A stretch of 64,000 nt of DNA, from contig JBBIUE010000009.1 in the NCBI GenBank assembly GCA_037440405.1, forward strand, positions 1-64,000, read 5' to 3'. Positions 19,685-29,611 of the stretch are shown one piece after another. Source of the DNA: JANMGV01 sp037440405. Lineage in GTDB: Bacteria; Planctomycetota; Planctomycetia; Pirellulales; Pirellulaceae. The notes below the pieces were generated by a model. That model worked only from the letters and a program-made list of their open reading frames with translations, made no database searches and was not told the DNA's origin. The position numbers and the translations under genes were made by a program. Position 1 is the first letter of the stretch. Each line of letters begins with the position of its first letter.

Positions 19685-21061
19685 TCACGCATACTCGCGA
19701 TCGGTGATCAGACCTGGTTGCGGCACCGGGTAGCGACCTTCGCTGTCTGCTTGCAATGGAGAGGGGCTTTCCATGGTTAACTGTTCAAGCCCGGGCGAGA
19801 ATTCGTGCTCACAATTGAGCATGTCATCGTAGGTCACGATCTGTCCGGTGTGAGCAGCCATGCGTCCCATCGAAGTAACCACGCTGGCGATAACGCCCCG
19901 TTCGACTTCGTTATACGGCTGATCATTCCGGATGGCGGCGATTAGGTGATCCCATTCCAGTTGATACGGGTTGGGCTCGTTCGGCGGATACTGCCAGACT
20001 ATGTCGCGATTGCGCATACGCTGGCCGCTGAAGATACGGCACTTGGCTGGTGTATGAGCGGCGGTCGAAATCACCGCTAGGCCTTTCGTGCCATGCGCGT
20101 AGCTGGCGAATTCTTGGTGGCAGCCAGGCATAATGCGGCCATGCAGATCGAGTTTCGTCCCATCGGCAAACGTATACTCGACCGAGTAGGTATCGAAATT
20201 TTGGTCGACGTAGTCTCCTCGGTAATGGCGGCCACCGCAGGCCTTGGCCTCGACTGGCCAGGCATTTTTCATCCAGCAGCATTCGTCGATGTTATGAATG
20301 AGAAAATCGCTGAAGCCACCACCAGACAACCATAAGAATGCATGGAAATTGCGAATTTGATAAGCCAGTTCGCTCATGTTCTCGGGCTTTCTCTTGGCAG
20401 CTGCCGATCCCGTTGGGCCAGCCATTCGGTAGGCTCGCATGAGCAAGATTTCGCCTAGCTCTCCATTCTGAATGCGATCGAACAGTTCTTGCCTAGCAGC
20501 GCAATGCCGACACATGAGGCCGACGCCCACCTTCAGGTTCTTGGCGACGGACTTTTCCGCCAATTCCAACATCTTGCGGCTGCCGGGGCCATCAACGGTC
20601 ACCGGCTTTTCCATGAAGACATGAATACCCTTTTCAATCGCGTAGGCAAAGTGGACCCATCGAAACGCGGGCGGCGTCGCGAATATGGCAACGTCACCTG
20701 GACGCAAACAATCCATGGCTTGCTTGTAGGCATCGAAAGCAACGAATCGACGTTCCGGTGGAACATCCACCTTATCGCCGAAATCCCGCTTCAATTGATC
20801 GAAACTGTACTCCATTCGATCGGGGAAAACGTCCGCCATGGCAACCAGCTTGATCGGCCCGTTGTTCACGGACAGAGCATTGGAGGCAGCCCCAGTTCCT
20901 CGACCCCCGCAGCCGATCAATGCGACTTGAATGGTATGATCCTCGGATGCGTGGACAGCAGGCACCGCCGAAGCGAGCATCGTTCCTGCTGCCGCCACAG
21001 CACCGGATTTCTTGATGAAAACGCGACGGGAATCGACATCAGCTTTTCGTTTCGACGACAT
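19685..21061 (-). CDS. Tat-exported Gfo/Idh/MocA family oxidoreductase
   Basis: The ATG at 21061 (458 residues) has an AAGGA upstream; a TTG start 13 codons earlier is less likely. The N-terminus has a twin-arginine signal (SRRVFIKKSGAVAAAG, then AVPAVHA). The mature part begins with a nucleotide-binding loop VALIGCGGRGTG and has the family EKPV motif (HVFMEKPVTVDG). Members use NAD(P) to oxidise or reduce sugars and related compounds; planctomycetes carry many exported copies, linked to breakdown of complex glycans. The gene follows the SUMF1-fold gene by 52 nt and is probably co-transcribed. The exact substrate cannot be read from the sequence. Confidence 0.9.
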   Translation of the reverse strand: MSSKRKADVDSRRVFIKKSGAVAAAGTMLASAVPAVHASEDHTIQVALIGCGGRGTGAASNALSVNNGPIKLVAMADVFPDRMEYSFDQLKRDFGDKVDVPPERRFVAFDAYKQAMDCLRPGDVAIFATPPAFRWVHFAYAIEKGIHVFMEKPVTVDGPGSRKMLELAEKSVAKNLKVGVGLMCRHCAARQELFDRIQNGELGEILLMRAYRMAGPTGSAAAKRKPENMSELAYQIRNFHAFLWLSGGGFSDFLIHNIDECCWMKNAWPVEAKACGGRHYRGDYVDQNFDTYSVEYTFADGTKLDLHGRIMPGCHQEFASYAHGTKGLAVISTAAHTPAKCRIFSGQRMRNRDIVWQYPPNEPNPYQLEWDHLIAAIRNDQPYNEVERGVIASVVTSMGRMAAHTGQIVTYDDMLNCEHEFSPGLEQLTMESPSPLQADSEGRYPVPQPGLITDREYA

Positions 21062-21113
21062 GAGACAGGGTTCCTTGTATTCAGGTAGGATCGGATTCAA
21101 AAGAGTTACTTGA

Positions 21114-22304
21114 TTATTCGACTTTCGGAGTCGTACGCTCGCGTTGAACTGGTTCCGACTTGTCCCACTTCAACTCGATCTCTTCGAGGGAGGGCGTTCT
21201 GAGGGGGCGAACAATTCGGAATCCCACATGGAGTGCATCCGTGAGGTACCAAATGCTGACTGGGCTTTGAGGGTCTTGTGCAATCCAATCCTCCGTCGAA
21301 CCTTCACGAGACGCACTGCGGCATTCCTCTGCGGATTTGTCCCACCCGCCCCCGCGGACAGTTCTTGGATACAACGTCATTGGAATCACAAGCGGGTCGC
21401 GACGTTCCTTTTCCGAGAGTTCGGGATAGCCGTCTTCTGTGAACTGGTCGAGAACCCACTCGGCGACGTTGCCATGCATATCGTAAAGTCCCCAAGGATT
21501 GGGCTTTTTCTTCCCTGCCTTCTTGTAGCCTTCGTCCGAGTTGTCCGCAAACCATCCATATTCTTCCAGTTCAGCCGGATCGTCTCCGAACGAATAAGCC
21601 GTGGTCGAACCTGCTCGGCATGCGTACTCCCACTCTGCTTCCGTCGGAAGCCGATAGTATCGACCTGTCTTGGCACTCAACCATTTACAAAAAGTCCGAG
21701 CCGCATGTTGAGTCATGCAGATCGCTGGGTAGCCCTTGGTTCCCATGCCGAACGACATGTCGCAATACGGTTTCGTCGGTTGGCTGATTTGGAAGACGTC
21801 AGCGGCCTTGTCACGCGGAGTTAATTGAAATTGAAACTGTTCGCGACGATAAACATCTAAATCCGACATCCAGATGTCGTAGGAGTCCCAAGTGATTTCA
21901 AATTTGGACATCCAGAATGCGGAAATTTCAACTTCCCGTTGAGGGCCTTCCGATTCCTGACGTCCAGGCTCATCCTCTGGGCTGCCCATCAAGAATCGCC
22001 CGCTCGGAATGGGAATCATGTCGATTTTGGCGTCGGTATGCTCGATCAACTCAGCATAGCGTTTCATATCACTTTCGGTCGTTGCCACCGAGTCTGGGAT
22101 TTCGAGCGGCACGGTCTCCTGCGCCACAGCCAAATCGATGCAGGCCAAAACAACAGAATATTCACACAGACGAACGAGCCGAGCACGCAAATGAGGAGAC
22201 AGCAAACAAGTGAAACATCGCGCAGCGGACTCTCCCAATTGTCGTATGACGATGAGGGCGAAGACAACCAGATGACGAAAAATGCAGAAGGTCGCGGCGG
22301 GCAT
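21114..22304 (-). CDS. SUMF1/formylglycine-generating-enzyme-fold exported protein
   Basis: The core runs from MIPIPSGRFLMGSPEDEPG to HVGFRIVRPL and carries the family marks LPTEAEWEYACRAG, NPWGLYDMHGNVAEWV and RTVRGGGWDKS. A hydrophobic stretch ending in VVLACIDLAVAQE suggests a signal peptide. The start is uncertain: ATG 22304 gives 396 residues, while the longer frame back to 22619 would overlap the divergent hydrolase gene and has no conserved content. The C-terminal region has EECRSASREG but not the paired cysteines of true sulfatase-activating enzymes, so catalysis of formylglycine formation is doubtful. The fold is also used by ergothioneine-pathway enzymes and binding proteins. It probably forms an operon with the oxidoreductase downstream. 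Confidence 0.82.
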   Translation of the reverse strand: MPAATFCIFRHLVVFALIVIRQLGESAARCFTCLLSPHLRARLVRLCEYSVVLACIDLAVAQETVPLEIPDSVATTESDMKRYAELIEHTDAKIDMIPIPSGRFLMGSPEDEPGRQESEGPQREVEISAFWMSKFEITWDSYDIWMSDLDVYRREQFQFQLTPRDKAADVFQISQPTKPYCDMSFGMGTKGYPAICMTQHAARTFCKWLSAKTGRYYRLPTEAEWEYACRAGSTTAYSFGDDPAELEEYGWFADNSDEGYKKAGKKKPNPWGLYDMHGNVAEWVLDQFTEDGYPELSEKERRDPLVIPMTLYPRTVRGGGWDKSAEECRSASREGSTEDWIAQDPQSPVSIWYLTDALHVGFRIVRPLRTPSLEEIELKWDKSEPVQRERTTPKVE

Positions 22305-22566
22305 GAATTTGGATCGGCGGGAGGGAAAACGGGGACTTGCCAAAGAGTACCTTGAATACTCTACAATGACAGAAAACAGAAGCACTTGCAAGGACCTTTT
22401 GGAATTGTCTTTTGATACGATTCGAGGGATCATCGAGTTCGATTCATGAAGATCCATCCTATTGCAGTCGACGGATTGAAGTCCTTCAACAAATGGCTTA
22501 CTTTGATTGATGGCTCGTGGTTTCCGTTTGGTTTGACAGGTTCCGTGTCTTGAAAGCGATCGTACC

Positions 22567-23355
22567 ATGCCTTCCATCCATTGGATCGTTGGTTTCTCTC
22601 TATTGATATCAACTGCCATGAGCCAAGAATTGCAGCCTCAGGATTGGATGAAGCAGTTCGAGCCGCGAGAGTTTCAAGTGCAAGAAGTTGGTGTACTAAA
22701 ATACCGCTTGCTCAAGCCCGCTGACTTTAACCCAGACCGCACTTATCCATTGGTGGTGTTTCTTCATGGAGCCGGCGAACGAGGTAGCGACAATACTGCA
22801 CAGTTGAAACATGGCATGAAGGAATTCCTGACTCCAGAGCGACGCAACGATTATCCTTGTTACGTCTTGGCTCCGCAGTGTCCCACTGGCAAGAGATGGG
22901 TTGAAGTGGACTGGTCGGCGAGTTCTCATTCCCATCCCGAACAGCCCAGCGATACACTTCGACTGGTGCATGATCTGGTTATCGAAATGACCACGAGCGC
23001 CAACGTTGACAAGCGGCGAGTTTACATCATGGGACTCTCGATGGGTGGTTATGGAACCTGGGATGCGATTGCCCGCTATCCGGAGTTGTTCGCAGCGGCG
23101 ATCCCGATCTGCGGAGGAGGCGATCCTGCGGTCGTCGAACGATATGTGCAACTGCCTATCTGGTGCTTTCACGGTGATCGTGACAACGCCGTCCCAGTCG
23201 AACGTTCCCGTACGATGATCGACGCTCTGAAAAAAGCTGGTGGGAATCCGAAGTACACCGAGTACGAAGGGGTGGGGCACGATAGTTGGACCGCCACGTT
23301 CGCGAATCCGGAAGTTTATCAGTGGCTGTTTCAGCAAGTTCGGCGGCAAGACTAA
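22567..23355 (+). CDS. Exported alpha/beta hydrolase (phospholipase/carboxylesterase type)
   Basis: A 262-residue protein with a signal peptide (MPSIHWIVGFSLLISTAMSQ). The hydrolase core has an HGAGERG oxyanion region, the nucleophile elbow GLSMGGYGTW, an acidic residue in HGDRDNAVP and the catalytic His in GVGHDSW. The arrangement matches COG4099-type dienelactone-hydrolase/esterase proteins, which cleave ester bonds of lipids or feruloylated sugars; the substrate here is unknown. It is divergent from the SUMF1-fold gene, with about 260 nt between, and is the first gene of a plus-strand series with miaE and mtnB. Confidence 0.88.
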   Translation: MPSIHWIVGFSLLISTAMSQELQPQDWMKQFEPREFQVQEVGVLKYRLLKPADFNPDRTYPLVVFLHGAGERGSDNTAQLKHGMKEFLTPERRNDYPCYVLAPQCPTGKRWVEVDWSASSHSHPEQPSDTLRLVHDLVIEMTTSANVDKRRVYIMGLSMGGYGTWDAIARYPELFAAAIPICGGGDPAVVERYVQLPIWCFHGDRDNAVPVERSRTMIDALKKAGGNPKYTEYEGVGHDSWTATFANPEVYQWLFQQVRRQD

Positions 23356-23418
23356 CGCTTCGTCAATCTTACTCACGACTTTCATCAAGAGACTTGGCTC
23401 GACTCGGATTGCTGTTGT

Positions 23419-23994
23419 ATGTTGAATCTTCAGAGCGAAACCACTCAACGATGGCTCGATCAAGTGGACTCGCACTTGGAAGACATTCTCATCGATCATG
23501 CTCATTGCGAGCACAAGGCCGCCGCAACTGCGATGAGCTTAATGGGTTCGTATATCGACCAGCCTGAATTGTGCCGCGAAATGACGGTGATCATTCACGA
23601 GGAGTTGGAACATTTTCATGCTGTCCTGGCTCTGCTGGAACGCCGTCACATTCCGTTCCGCAAGCTTCGAGCTGGTCCTTACGGCAAAGAATTGAACAAG
23701 CTGGTTCGACTTCACGAACCAGACCGCGCCGTCGATCGCCTGCTTGTCGCGGGTCTCATCGAAGCTCGATCCTGCGAGCGATTCTCAATATTGCGCGATC
23801 ATGTGCGCGATGCGGAGTTATCGGAGTTCTACGGCTCGTTGTTCGAATCGGAAGCCAGGCATCACTCAACCTACGTTCGATTGGCCAAACTTTTTCAGTC
23901 GGCAGACAAGGTGACACATCGACTTCGAGAACTGTCTGTTTGGGAATCAGAAATTCTGGCGCGCGGCAGCACTCTCCCAAGGATGCACAGCTAA
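23419..23994 (+). CDS. miaE: tRNA-(ms2io6A)-hydroxylase MiaE
   Basis: A 191-residue ferritin-like protein with carboxylate and His ligands of a non-haem di-iron centre: E31 in HCEHKAA, EELEH at 61-65, E115 in LIEARSCERF, and E145/H148 in FESEARHH. The length and motif spacing match MiaE, which hydroxylates the isopentenyl side chain of ms2i6A at position 37 of tRNAs reading UNN codons and requires oxygen. The ATG is 63 nt after the hydrolase gene and 106 nt before mtnB. Confidence 0.93.
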   Translation: MLNLQSETTQRWLDQVDSHLEDILIDHAHCEHKAAATAMSLMGSYIDQPELCREMTVIIHEELEHFHAVLALLERRHIPFRKLRAGPYGKELNKLVRLHEPDRAVDRLLVAGLIEARSCERFSILRDHVRDAELSEFYGSLFESEARHHSTYVRLAKLFQSADKVTHRLRELSVWESEILARGSTLPRMHS

Positions 23995-24100
23995 ACCAAT
24001 ACGAATATGGTCATGATCCAGGTGCGGACTTCGTCTTTCGGTAATCCTCAGCCCATTTTCGAGTCCCTTTTCTCTTTTCATGGTTCTTTCTAGGCGGTAA

Positions 24101-24757
24101 TTGAAAGTGACTGATTCACAATCGACGGAGATTGCTCGCCAATCGATCATCGCGATTGGCAATCGATTTTGGAAACGTGGGTGGTCGTTGGGAACGTCTA
24201 GCAACTACAGCGTCGTTGTGAATCGCGATCCCTTGCAATTGCTCATCACGGCTAGCGGGAAGGACAAAGGGAATTTGGGCACCGAGGATTTTGTAATCGT
24301 CGATGCAGTGGGACAGACGTGTTTTGAGGGCCAACCCAAAAGCAGCGCGGAGACCTTGCTGCACTGTGCCGCAGCATCCAAGCTACAGGCTGGTGCCATT
24401 CTCCATACACATAGCGTTTGGGGGACTTTGCTGTCCGATCGATTCGCCGCTCATCATGGCATTCTGATCGATGGATTTGAGATGCTCAAAGGACTCGAAG
24501 GCATCTCAACTCACGAAACAAAGTTTTGGCTACCGATCTTCGAAAACACTCAAGATATCCCGAAGCTGAGGAATGAAGTTGAACAGTACTGGGAGTCCCA
24601 TCCAGGCGATATTCACGTTGGTTTTTTGATCCGTCGGCATGGCCTGTATGCTTGGGGAGTTGATCTAGCGAGGGCGACCCGACACATTGAGGTTTTGGAA
24701 TTCTTGCTCGAATGCGTTGGTCGATCGTCTCACATGTCGTCGGCGAAGTCTTCGTAG
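24101..24757 (+). CDS. mtnB: Methylthioribulose-1-phosphate dehydratase MtnB
   Basis: A class II aldolase/adducin fold of about 218 residues, with WSLGTSSNYSV and SGKDKGNLG near the N-terminus, zinc-binding HTHSVWGTLLSD in the middle and a further His in RRHGLYAWG. These features fit MtnB, which dehydrates methylthioribulose-1-phosphate in methionine salvage. The start is TTG 24101 or GTG 24107; there is no in-frame ATG nearby. No other salvage gene is in the window. The 3' end overlaps rsgA on the opposite strand by 28 bp. Confidence 0.85.
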   Translation: MKVTDSQSTEIARQSIIAIGNRFWKRGWSLGTSSNYSVVVNRDPLQLLITASGKDKGNLGTEDFVIVDAVGQTCFEGQPKSSAETLLHCAAASKLQAGAILHTHSVWGTLLSDRFAAHHGILIDGFEMLKGLEGISTHETKFWLPIFENTQDIPKLRNEVEQYWESHPGDIHVGFLIRRHGLYAWGVDLARATRHIEVLEFLLECVGRSSHMSSAKSS

Positions 24758-25911
24758 TCGTAGACGCCACCCTGCGAAGGAGCGCCGTCCGACAAGATAT
24801 GGCAAAACGAATCATAGCGGCGAACGTCGAGCAATCCATCGGCCACGGCGTCTTTTACTGCGCAATCCGTTTCGTGTTGATGAGAACAATTTGGAAAACG
24901 ACACAAGTCTGCAAAAGGCCGAAAATCGCGGAATAACGTGGTCAGTTCCTCTGGGACGATATCCCATAATTGAAATTGGCGAATCCCAGGAGTATCGACA
25001 AGGGTCGCCCCCGATGGCAACTTCAGTAGCGAAGCGGTCGTCGTGGTGTGCCGTCCCTTCTGATTCTCTTCACTGACTGTCTGAACGCGCAAGTTGAATT
25101 CTGGGAATAGTGCATTGAGCAGAGAGGACTTTCCCACGCCGCTCTGGCCAACAACCACGCTGGTGCTCGTTCCTAGCATGTTCTTGACCTCCTCTATTCC
25201 CCAGCCCTCCTGCACACTTAACATGACCACTCGATAACCCATCTGGGCGTACACGCCAATGGGCTGCTGCAATTCCGCAGGGTCGATCAAGTCGCATTTA
25301 TTGATGCAGATACATGCATCCAATTCATTCTGTTCTGCGGTAATCAGGAAGCGGTCGATCAAATTCGGCTTGAAGTTCGGTTCGGCCGCTGAGGTGACAA
25401 TCAGCAATTGATCGACGTTGGATACGAGGACATGCCGCTTGCCACGAACGCTGCGGCAGAACTGCGATCGTCTGGGTTCGACTCGTACGATCAAACCCTG
25501 GTCTTTGCCCTCTGGACGAAAACGGACCAAATCGCCGGCGACGACGACGTGTCGCTGGTCCGTGCTAACAGTCTTCAGTAATCTTCGAACGGCACAGCGA
25601 TAGACCTCTTCTCGCTCCGTCGAGACGACGCATTCGAGCCCATGCACTCGCAACACGCGACCGAGAAGAGTATCCTTCTCTGAAACGGCAAGTACCGAGG
25701 CGGCGTCTTGATTGTCGGCACGACCATCATCCTCCGTTGTGACCGTCCGTCTTCTTGTCAGATTTCCCTTACCGCTAACGCGCTCCGATGATTTGGTATC
25801 GATCTCCTCGTCGCTCTGATGAAAATCTTTGGTGAGGTCGGCTTGTCGCTGGCGAGTTTCTCGGTTCTTCTTGAACTCGATTCGGATGTGCTTCGATTTC
25901 TTCCTCGCCAT
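24730..25911 (-). CDS. rsgA: Ribosome small-subunit-dependent GTPase RsgA
   Basis: A 393-residue circularly permuted GTPase: G4 NKCDL precedes G1 GQSGVGKSSL and G3 DTPG. An OB-fold lies before them, and a zinc-binding knuckle CRFPNCSHQHETDC lies near the C-terminus. RsgA matures the 30S subunit at the decoding centre. The N-terminus has about 75 extra residues that are basic then acidic, probably disordered. It follows ftsH by 22 nt and is likely co-transcribed. Confidence 0.95.
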   Translation of the reverse strand: MARKKSKHIRIEFKKNRETRQRQADLTKDFHQSDEEIDTKSSERVSGKGNLTRRRTVTTEDDGRADNQDAASVLAVSEKDTLLGRVLRVHGLECVVSTEREEVYRCAVRRLLKTVSTDQRHVVVAGDLVRFRPEGKDQGLIVRVEPRRSQFCRSVRGKRHVLVSNVDQLLIVTSAAEPNFKPNLIDRFLITAEQNELDACICINKCDLIDPAELQQPIGVYAQMGYRVVMLSVQEGWGIEEVKNMLGTSTSVVVGQSGVGKSSLLNALFPEFNLRVQTVSEENQKGRHTTTTASLLKLPSGATLVDTPGIRQFQLWDIVPEELTTLFRDFRPFADLCRFPNCSHQHETDCAVKDAVADGLLDVRRYDSFCHILSDGAPSQGGVYDYEDFADDM

Positions 25912-25933
25912 GGATGGTGCTCGATTCTTTGCG

Positions 25934-27934
25934 TCAAGACAATTCGGCTGATTGCAGTTGTGGTTTGGCAGATGAACTTGGCCCGATCAAAGCTTCGATC
26001 TCGTTTTCCGATAGCTCTTCCTTTTCCAAGAGAGCGCTTGCAATTTTCTTCAGGTCTTCCCGATGCGACTCCAACAGTTCCGAAGAACGCTGGTCCGCTT
26101 CACGAAGCAACTCGGCCACTTCCTCGTCGATCATCTCTTGAGTGTGCTCGCTAAACATTCGCTGCTGGTGAATTTCTCGGCCAAGGAAAGGGTCTTCTTC
26201 GGAAGTCTTATACGACACCGGCCCCAATCGCGAACTCATTCCCCAATGTGTGACCATGCGCCGAGCCATCATGGTAGCGCGTTCGAGATCGTTCTCCGCA
26301 CCAACGGTTGTTTCTCCGTAGATCATCCGTTCGGCTGCTCGACCCGCAAGGAGGACGACGAGCTGATCGCGAATCTCCGAAAACGACATACTTAGTCGAT
26401 CTTCCGCAGGAACAATTTGGGTCACGCCGAGAGCCCGACCGCGCGGGATGATCGTGACTTTGTGAACTCGATTGGCACTGCTCAAACACCACGCCGCCAA
26501 CGTGTGACCACCTTCGTGATAAGCAGTCTTCTCTCGTTCGGCGGGAGACATGACCTCTTCGCGTTTTGCCCCCATCAGAACCTTGTCTTTGGCATAATCA
26601 AAATCAGCCATCGAGACCCGCGTTTTATCTTGTCGAGCTGCCCAAAGAGCGGCTTCGTTGACGATGTTGCGAATGTCCGCCCCCGTCAACCCGACGGTTC
26701 CCTCAGCTAACCGCTGCAAATCGACATCGTCCGCTAGCGGAACGTCGCGCACATGAACCTTGAAGATTTCGACACGGCCCTTGAGCGTCGGCCTTCCGAC
26801 CGTGATATGGCGGTCGAAGCGTCCTGGTCGCAGCAATGCCGGATCGAGGACATCGGGACGATTCGTAGCTGCGATGACAATAATCGAATCGGTCTGCGAA
26901 AAACCATCCATCTCGCTGAGAATTTGGTTCAGCGTTTGTTCTCGCTCGTCGTGTCCTCCCCCCAGGCCCGCCCCTCGCTGGCGCCCGACAGCATCGATCT
27001 CGTCGATGAAAATGATCGCTGGGCTGTTTTCCTTAGCAACCTGAAACAAGTCGCGCACTCGACTTGCACCGACGCCGACGAACATTTGAATGAACTCGCT
27101 GCCGCTTACCGAATAGAATGCAACTCCAGCTTCTCCTGCAATGGCGCGAGCCAGCAGCGTTTTACCCGTTCCCGGAGGACCATTGAGAAGAACTCCGCGC
27201 GGAACACGACCTCCTAGCTTTCGGAATTTTTCGGGGCTGCTAAGAAACTCGACGATTTCCTGTAAATCGGCCTTAACACCTTCCAGCCCTGCGACATCAT
27301 CGAAGGTGACTTGCTGCTCGCTGGCTTCGTACCGTTTGGCCGTACTGCGAGAGAAACTCGATAGAAAGCCGCTTCCCATGATCTGATCTCGCGACCTTCG
27401 GAACATCAACCAAGCAATCAAAATGACAGCGAGCGGAGCGAGAAACATCAGCATCATCAATAACTCTCGCGAGATTCCATCTGAACTGACGTCGTAATCA
27501 AATGGAGGGCTGCCGGTCGTTTCTACTTCAAGTGATTCCGCTCGGATTGCATTGAGCTTTTCAAAGAGGGCCGCGCGAACTCCGTCCTCCGCAGGTAACT
27601 GGACGAGGAAGTTTTTATGCAGCGATTGATTTTCGGACCCTTTCTCCGAGCGATATCGGCCGCTCCCATCGACCGCTGGAGGCTTGATCGGAGCAACTTT
27701 GAATTCGCCCCGAGCTGTCGTCGAATAGATCACCAGCGACTGGACATTGCGTTTATCCAACTGCTCGAGAAAGAACCCATAGGTGATCGTCGAAGTTGGC
27801 GGGGCGGACATGTAAAAAAGTAGCGTTACCACCGCTCCTATGATCAACGCTATCAACAACCAATTTTGCCGCCCCGGTCGCCGCGCCTTCTCATCACCTG
27901 GGTTCGCACTTTCTTCCTTGTCCTGATCTCTCAT
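25934..27934 (-). CDS. ftsH: ATP-dependent zinc metalloprotease FtsH
   Basis: A 666-residue protein with two transmembrane segments (about 25-43 and 158-178) flanking a periplasmic domain. The AAA module has Walker A GPPGTGKTLLARA, Walker B IIFIDEID and second-region-of-homology residues in NRPDVLDPALLRPGRFD. The protease site is HEGGH (HExxH, with Gly where HEAGH is common). It degrades membrane and short-lived cytosolic proteins at the inner membrane. The ATG at 27934 is preceded by about 310 nt without a gene. Confidence 0.96.
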   Translation of the reverse strand: MRDQDKEESANPGDEKARRPGRQNWLLIALIIGAVVTLLFYMSAPPTSTITYGFFLEQLDKRNVQSLVIYSTTARGEFKVAPIKPPAVDGSGRYRSEKGSENQSLHKNFLVQLPAEDGVRAALFEKLNAIRAESLEVETTGSPPFDYDVSSDGISRELLMMLMFLAPLAVILIAWLMFRRSRDQIMGSGFLSSFSRSTAKRYEASEQQVTFDDVAGLEGVKADLQEIVEFLSSPEKFRKLGGRVPRGVLLNGPPGTGKTLLARAIAGEAGVAFYSVSGSEFIQMFVGVGASRVRDLFQVAKENSPAIIFIDEIDAVGRQRGAGLGGGHDEREQTLNQILSEMDGFSQTDSIIVIAATNRPDVLDPALLRPGRFDRHITVGRPTLKGRVEIFKVHVRDVPLADDVDLQRLAEGTVGLTGADIRNIVNEAALWAARQDKTRVSMADFDYAKDKVLMGAKREEVMSPAEREKTAYHEGGHTLAAWCLSSANRVHKVTIIPRGRALGVTQIVPAEDRLSMSFSEIRDQLVVLLAGRAAERMIYGETTVGAENDLERATMMARRMVTHWGMSSRLGPVSYKTSEEDPFLGREIHQQRMFSEHTQEMIDEEVAELLREADQRSSELLESHREDLKKIASALLEKEELSENEIEALIGPSSSAKPQLQSAELS

Positions 27935-28243
27935 TCATCAACTTTCATCGCAAGAGGAGGAATCCTATTCTCGTTCCTTGAATCCCAACAAATTCTTCAT
28001 TATTGTAGCGACTCAGTCAGTGTTGGCGACCGTTCCCCATTGATTACCAATACATAGCAAGCGTATCACGCGCTGAGCATCCATTCGAATAAACATTTCA
28101 GCCGCGCGCCGATGAATTCGCTATGACAACGCATGAACTTGCGAACTCATTCTTCCGAGCCAATCCGAAATACTGCATGCCAATCCGGCCAGAGAATTCA
28201 TTCCTGGCGGGTTCCGTTTGTATCTCCAGCAGCGAAAATAGTT
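27935..28243. other. Intergenic region upstream of ftsH
   Basis: About 310 nt between the LRR lipoprotein stop and the ftsH start, all on the minus strand. It should hold an ftsH promoter; a TACAAT hexamer occurs on the minus strand near 28000, but no good -35 partner was found. Nothing else is seen. Confidence 0.4.
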
Positions 28244-29434
28244 CTAGAGCACAACCTTGTTCAGATCGGGCAGAGCCATTTTCAGCCGTTCAACGCCCAA
28301 CGCTGTGGCTTGGCTGCCATTCAGCCGTAAATCTCGGAGCTTGTGTAGGGATTCCAACGAGACCAATCCAGCATCGGTAACCTTGGTCTTGCCAAGATGC
28401 AAAAATTCGAGCTCCGTCAAGTTGCCGACATGGACGAGTGCGGCGTCTGAGATGGTTGCAATGTCATCGAGATTGAGCCGACGCAATGGTAGCGACGCGA
28501 CATAGGAAACCCCCTCATCGCTGACTCGTGTTCGCCACAGGTTCAAGTCCTCTAGCTGGCTGAGCGATCCGACGACTTTCATCGTTGCATCGGTGACCGG
28601 AGATTGAGACAGGTCTAGTTGCCGCAGATGCGAAAACGCCGCCATGTGCTCCATTTCCTTTTCATCGATCGTCTCGACATTGCTGAGCTTCAGCTTCTCA
28701 ATCTTCGTGGGTTCAGCAATGAAACGCAGAAAATCTCCGGTGACTGAAACTTGATACATGCTCAGCTCACGGAGATTCGGCCAATTCGCAATTCCCTTCA
28801 GCGACTCGTCGTTGACCGTGCATCTTTGCAGTCCGAAACTGACCAGGCTCGTCAAGCCCTCCAAGAACTTCATGCCTCGTTCGTTCAACGTGGGAATACA
28901 AAGTTGTAGACTTCGCAGCTTCGTTAACTTCCCAATCGATTCGAGTCCATCGTCGGTCAAATTGGACTCTGTGATTCTCAAGGTTCGCAAGTTTGTTAGC
29001 TTAGAGATGTAACGTGCGACCTCGTCATCAATGTCCGGACCCCCGATCGCGAGCGCATCGAGCTGCGGAAGCTTTCCTAGCAACTCGATCGTCTTGGGCC
29101 ACTCGACGGAACTCTTTGACAGATCGACGCTTCGCAACTGGCCTTCAGCGTCGGTTTGATGTTGAATCTCTGGGATAGCCCGAACAAGTCGCTCCGCAGT
29201 CGCGACTTCATCGTTCGTCCGGATTTCTGAGCTCAAGGCAGCTGAGGCTTCTGGGGATGATTGTTTGGGAGAAGCCGTATTCGCTGGTTGGATCGTCACG
29301 CGATCCACATCATCCGTAGGGCTATCGCAGCCGACGATGATGGTTCCTATGATGAGAAGATAAAGCCCCGAGACGATTCGCCAAATTCTCGCGAGGCTAG
29401 ATCGACGATATTGATCGTGAGTGGGCACGTTCAT
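28244..29434 (-). CDS. Leucine-rich-repeat lipoprotein
   Basis: The ATG at 29434 (396 residues) puts a lipoprotein signal at the N-terminus (LYLLIIGTIIVGC, lipobox ending in Cys), which supports this start over one 59 codons upstream. From about residue 100 there are some ten ribonuclease-inhibitor-like LRR units of 23-26 residues, such as LTNLRTLRITESNLTDDGL and LSQLEDLNLWRTRVSDEGV. It is probably anchored in a membrane as a protein-binding scaffold. It lies 177 nt downstream of trpA on the same strand, with no functional link apparent. Confidence 0.87.
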   Translation of the reverse strand: MNVPTHDQYRRSSLARIWRIVSGLYLLIIGTIIVGCDSPTDDVDRVTIQPANTASPKQSSPEASAALSSEIRTNDEVATAERLVRAIPEIQHQTDAEGQLRSVDLSKSSVEWPKTIELLGKLPQLDALAIGGPDIDDEVARYISKLTNLRTLRITESNLTDDGLESIGKLTKLRSLQLCIPTLNERGMKFLEGLTSLVSFGLQRCTVNDESLKGIANWPNLRELSMYQVSVTGDFLRFIAEPTKIEKLKLSNVETIDEKEMEHMAAFSHLRQLDLSQSPVTDATMKVVGSLSQLEDLNLWRTRVSDEGVSYVASLPLRRLNLDDIATISDAALVHVGNLTELEFLHLGKTKVTDAGLVSLESLHKLRDLRLNGSQATALGVERLKMALPDLNKVVL

Positions 29435-29611
29435 TCTCCCAAGTAAATCCGCCGCTTCTTGACGCTCACGAGTCGGGCTGTGCCACGTCGATTCAGCTGA
29501 ACGTCGTCGGAGTCGGCTATAACACAGAAAACCTTGGCTGGCGTTAGTACGGCTGACGGTTTGAAGTCGACGCAAATCAGCGACACTTCGGTGGAAAGTG
29601 GAGCTGACCAA

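Noticed and set aside
22305..22619. N-terminal extension of the SUMF1-fold gene
   Set aside because: The extra residues have no conserved pattern and would overlap the start of the divergent hydrolase gene; a start near 22304 is preferred.
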